Assembly (NCBI GenBank): GCA_914767715.1
Contig: OU612065.1
Location: 38,068,001 to 38,132,000, forward strand
DNA from: Membranipora membranacea
Lineage: Eukaryota; Bryozoa; Gymnolaemata; Cheilostomatida; Membraniporidae
Direction of reading: 5' to 3'
Length of the DNA: 64,000 nt
In this document: piece after piece, positions 62,834-64,000 of the stretch
Layout: every line of letters starts with the position of its first letter
How positions within the stretch are numbered: the stretch's first letter is position 1
Position numbers and translations under genes: made by a program
The notes under the pieces: generated by a model
Seen by the model: only the letters and a program-made list of their open reading frames with translations
The model's database searches: none
What the model was told of the DNA's origin: nothing

Positions 62834-63526
62834 CTTTGTAACACCCGATGACATATGGAAAGTCAGTAGTCATATGATATCTGCAGCAGCCATCTTTGAA
62901 CCTTCCATGACAAGCATCCAAATCAGCAGAAGTGAGGAGTTCCTCAAAATTGCTTGCCTTTGGTCCATAAATGGGATTACCATCTAATGCTACGCCAACG
63001 AACAAATCAACATCTGTGATTGTGCCGACGCAAGCTGAAAAATAACAAAGAATCATTAAATTGGCTGGTCAGTACCAGTCCAACAAACTTGGCTTGGCTT
63101 GGCTGGCTTGGCTTGACTGTTGCTCGAGCTGCTTCCCGCTATTGACCAGTGGTTTTGTGCAGTGGCCTCTTTGGATGATGTCTTATGATGACCAGGCACA
63201 CATCACTCCATGTATGGATGGTGTTGAGAGTTATAGCATGGTTGAATGTTTGACTGAGAATTCATGGAAGTGCTGGAAATATGCCTAATTCCAGGTTGAG
63301 CATGTAATCTCAGACGAGACCCAATTTATATAAACACTTTGTGCTTTACACTTACAAGGAAACTGATGGTAGTGGTAGGCGCCGTCCGGACTAGAGTGGC
63401 CCTGACAGTCATCAAATACTTCATACCTTACTGCATCAGTTGTGGATCCAGTGAGGGCATTGTAAATAGCTACACCGTTTGTGGCAAAGCCTACAGGTCC
63501 CAAGCTTGTGCACCAGACCTGGTCAC
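62834..63526 (-). CDS. Second YHYH-domain gene, partial (two exons)
   Basis: Two minus-strand exons, 63356-63526 (171 bp) and 62834-63034 (201 bp), have exactly the lengths and phases of exons 3 and 4 of the plus-strand YHYH gene. They encode SLGPVGFATNGVAIYNAL, a CQGHSSPDGAYHYHQFP block, VALDGNPIYGPKA and LDACHGRFKDG. The second motif reads CCRYH instead of RYRYH. The 5' exons (signal peptide) must lie beyond 64000 or be lost. The 3' exons are not identified; the frame can continue through an AG at 62787 to a stop near 62606, but that tail does not resemble the paralogue. No disabling change is seen, so it may be functional. Confidence 0.85.
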
Positions 63527-64000
63527 CTATAAATAAGAGAAAAGTCTGCCAGTTTTACTGTAACACTTGTGAATACATGGATAGACAAGGAGATGGTCTA
63601 AATTGGGTACAAATTGCTAGCATGTGTCGGCAGGCTGCAAAGAATGGGTACTACCTTTAAACAGCATTAGGTTATATTTTGATAGGGAACCTTATTGAAG
63701 TCCCCCTTACTAAAACAGAGGCTGGTGGTCAGCAGAAAATAAGCGGACCATCCCTTCTTGGCATAACATGACAATCCTCAAGTCTCAAGGAACTTACGCA
63801 TGCACATCGATACAATATGATGTAATTCAGCGCGACGCTTTGATTTGCGATGCAATACACTGCGGGATGAGCAAGCTTATTCATCTACACAAGCACAAGC
63901 ATTACCTAAGCGGCCATATATGAGCTTGATTTGATTGCATGATTAAATTAGGGCCGCCACACCAGCCCTCCGTCACGCGTAAGACTGATACCTCTCCGTT
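63527..64000. other. 5' side of the minus-strand YHYH paralogue, nothing further supported
   Basis: Probably intron 2 of the minus-strand gene by analogy with the 1.8-kb intron of its paralogue. No homologue of YHYH exon 2 was found in these 474 bases. Confidence 0.35.

Overview
The window reads as invertebrate animal nuclear DNA. It is AT-rich, its genes are broken into many short exons with GT-AG introns of about 0.1-3.5 kb, and it is full of small foldback elements, SINE-like and non-LTR remnants and a hAT copy. LIN7 and the dense conserved intron structure point to a metazoan. The lineage (sponge, cnidarian, mollusc or other) cannot be fixed from sequence alone. All gene models were spliced by hand from reading frame, splice consensus and phase, without transcripts.

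Layout. At 261-360 (+) is a probable last exon of an upstream gene. LIN7, a PDZ/L27 polarity scaffold, is complete in six coding exons at 2665-5222 (-). Two truncated non-LTR retrotransposon tails follow at 6275-6811 (-) and about 7138-7960 (+). A GT31 beta-1,3-glycosyltransferase in three exons is at 11271-13096 (+). A 389-residue conserved protein with a vault/SPFH-like N-terminal region and a coiled-coil tail is in ten exons at 15307-24088 (-). PRPF6, a U5/tri-snRNP spliceosome factor, is in 17 exons at 26639-35120 (+). An unrecognised basic 248-residue protein is at 38059-39525 (-), and an unrecognised, probably N-myristoylated 531-residue protein at 41988-44596 (+). A 91-residue secreted peptide with four CX3C pairs is at 45527-47741 (+). 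A YHYH-domain secreted protein in six exons is at 52928-56776 (+), with a hAT element in one intron. Two exons of an inverted YHYH paralogue are at 62834-63526 (-).

The genes do not form an obvious pathway. They mix housekeeping (PRPF6), cell polarity (LIN7), glycosylation (GT31) and secreted or surface proteins (CX3C peptide, YHYH pair). The YHYH genes form a convergent local duplication with identical lengths for the two shared exons.

The most unusual signals are: (1) a 33-bp minisatellite whose last unit contains the real 3' splice site of PRPF6 exon 4, so eight decoy acceptors lie directly upstream, each leading to an in-frame stop; (2) a set of 18-38 bp palindromes with CA...TG ends, five of them flanked by exact 7-bp direct repeats, which look like ultra-short insertions or collapsed transposon tips; (3) the CX3C-repeat secreted peptide; (4) a head-to-head pair of tRNA-derived SINE-like units forming a 630-bp foldback inside the CX3C gene.
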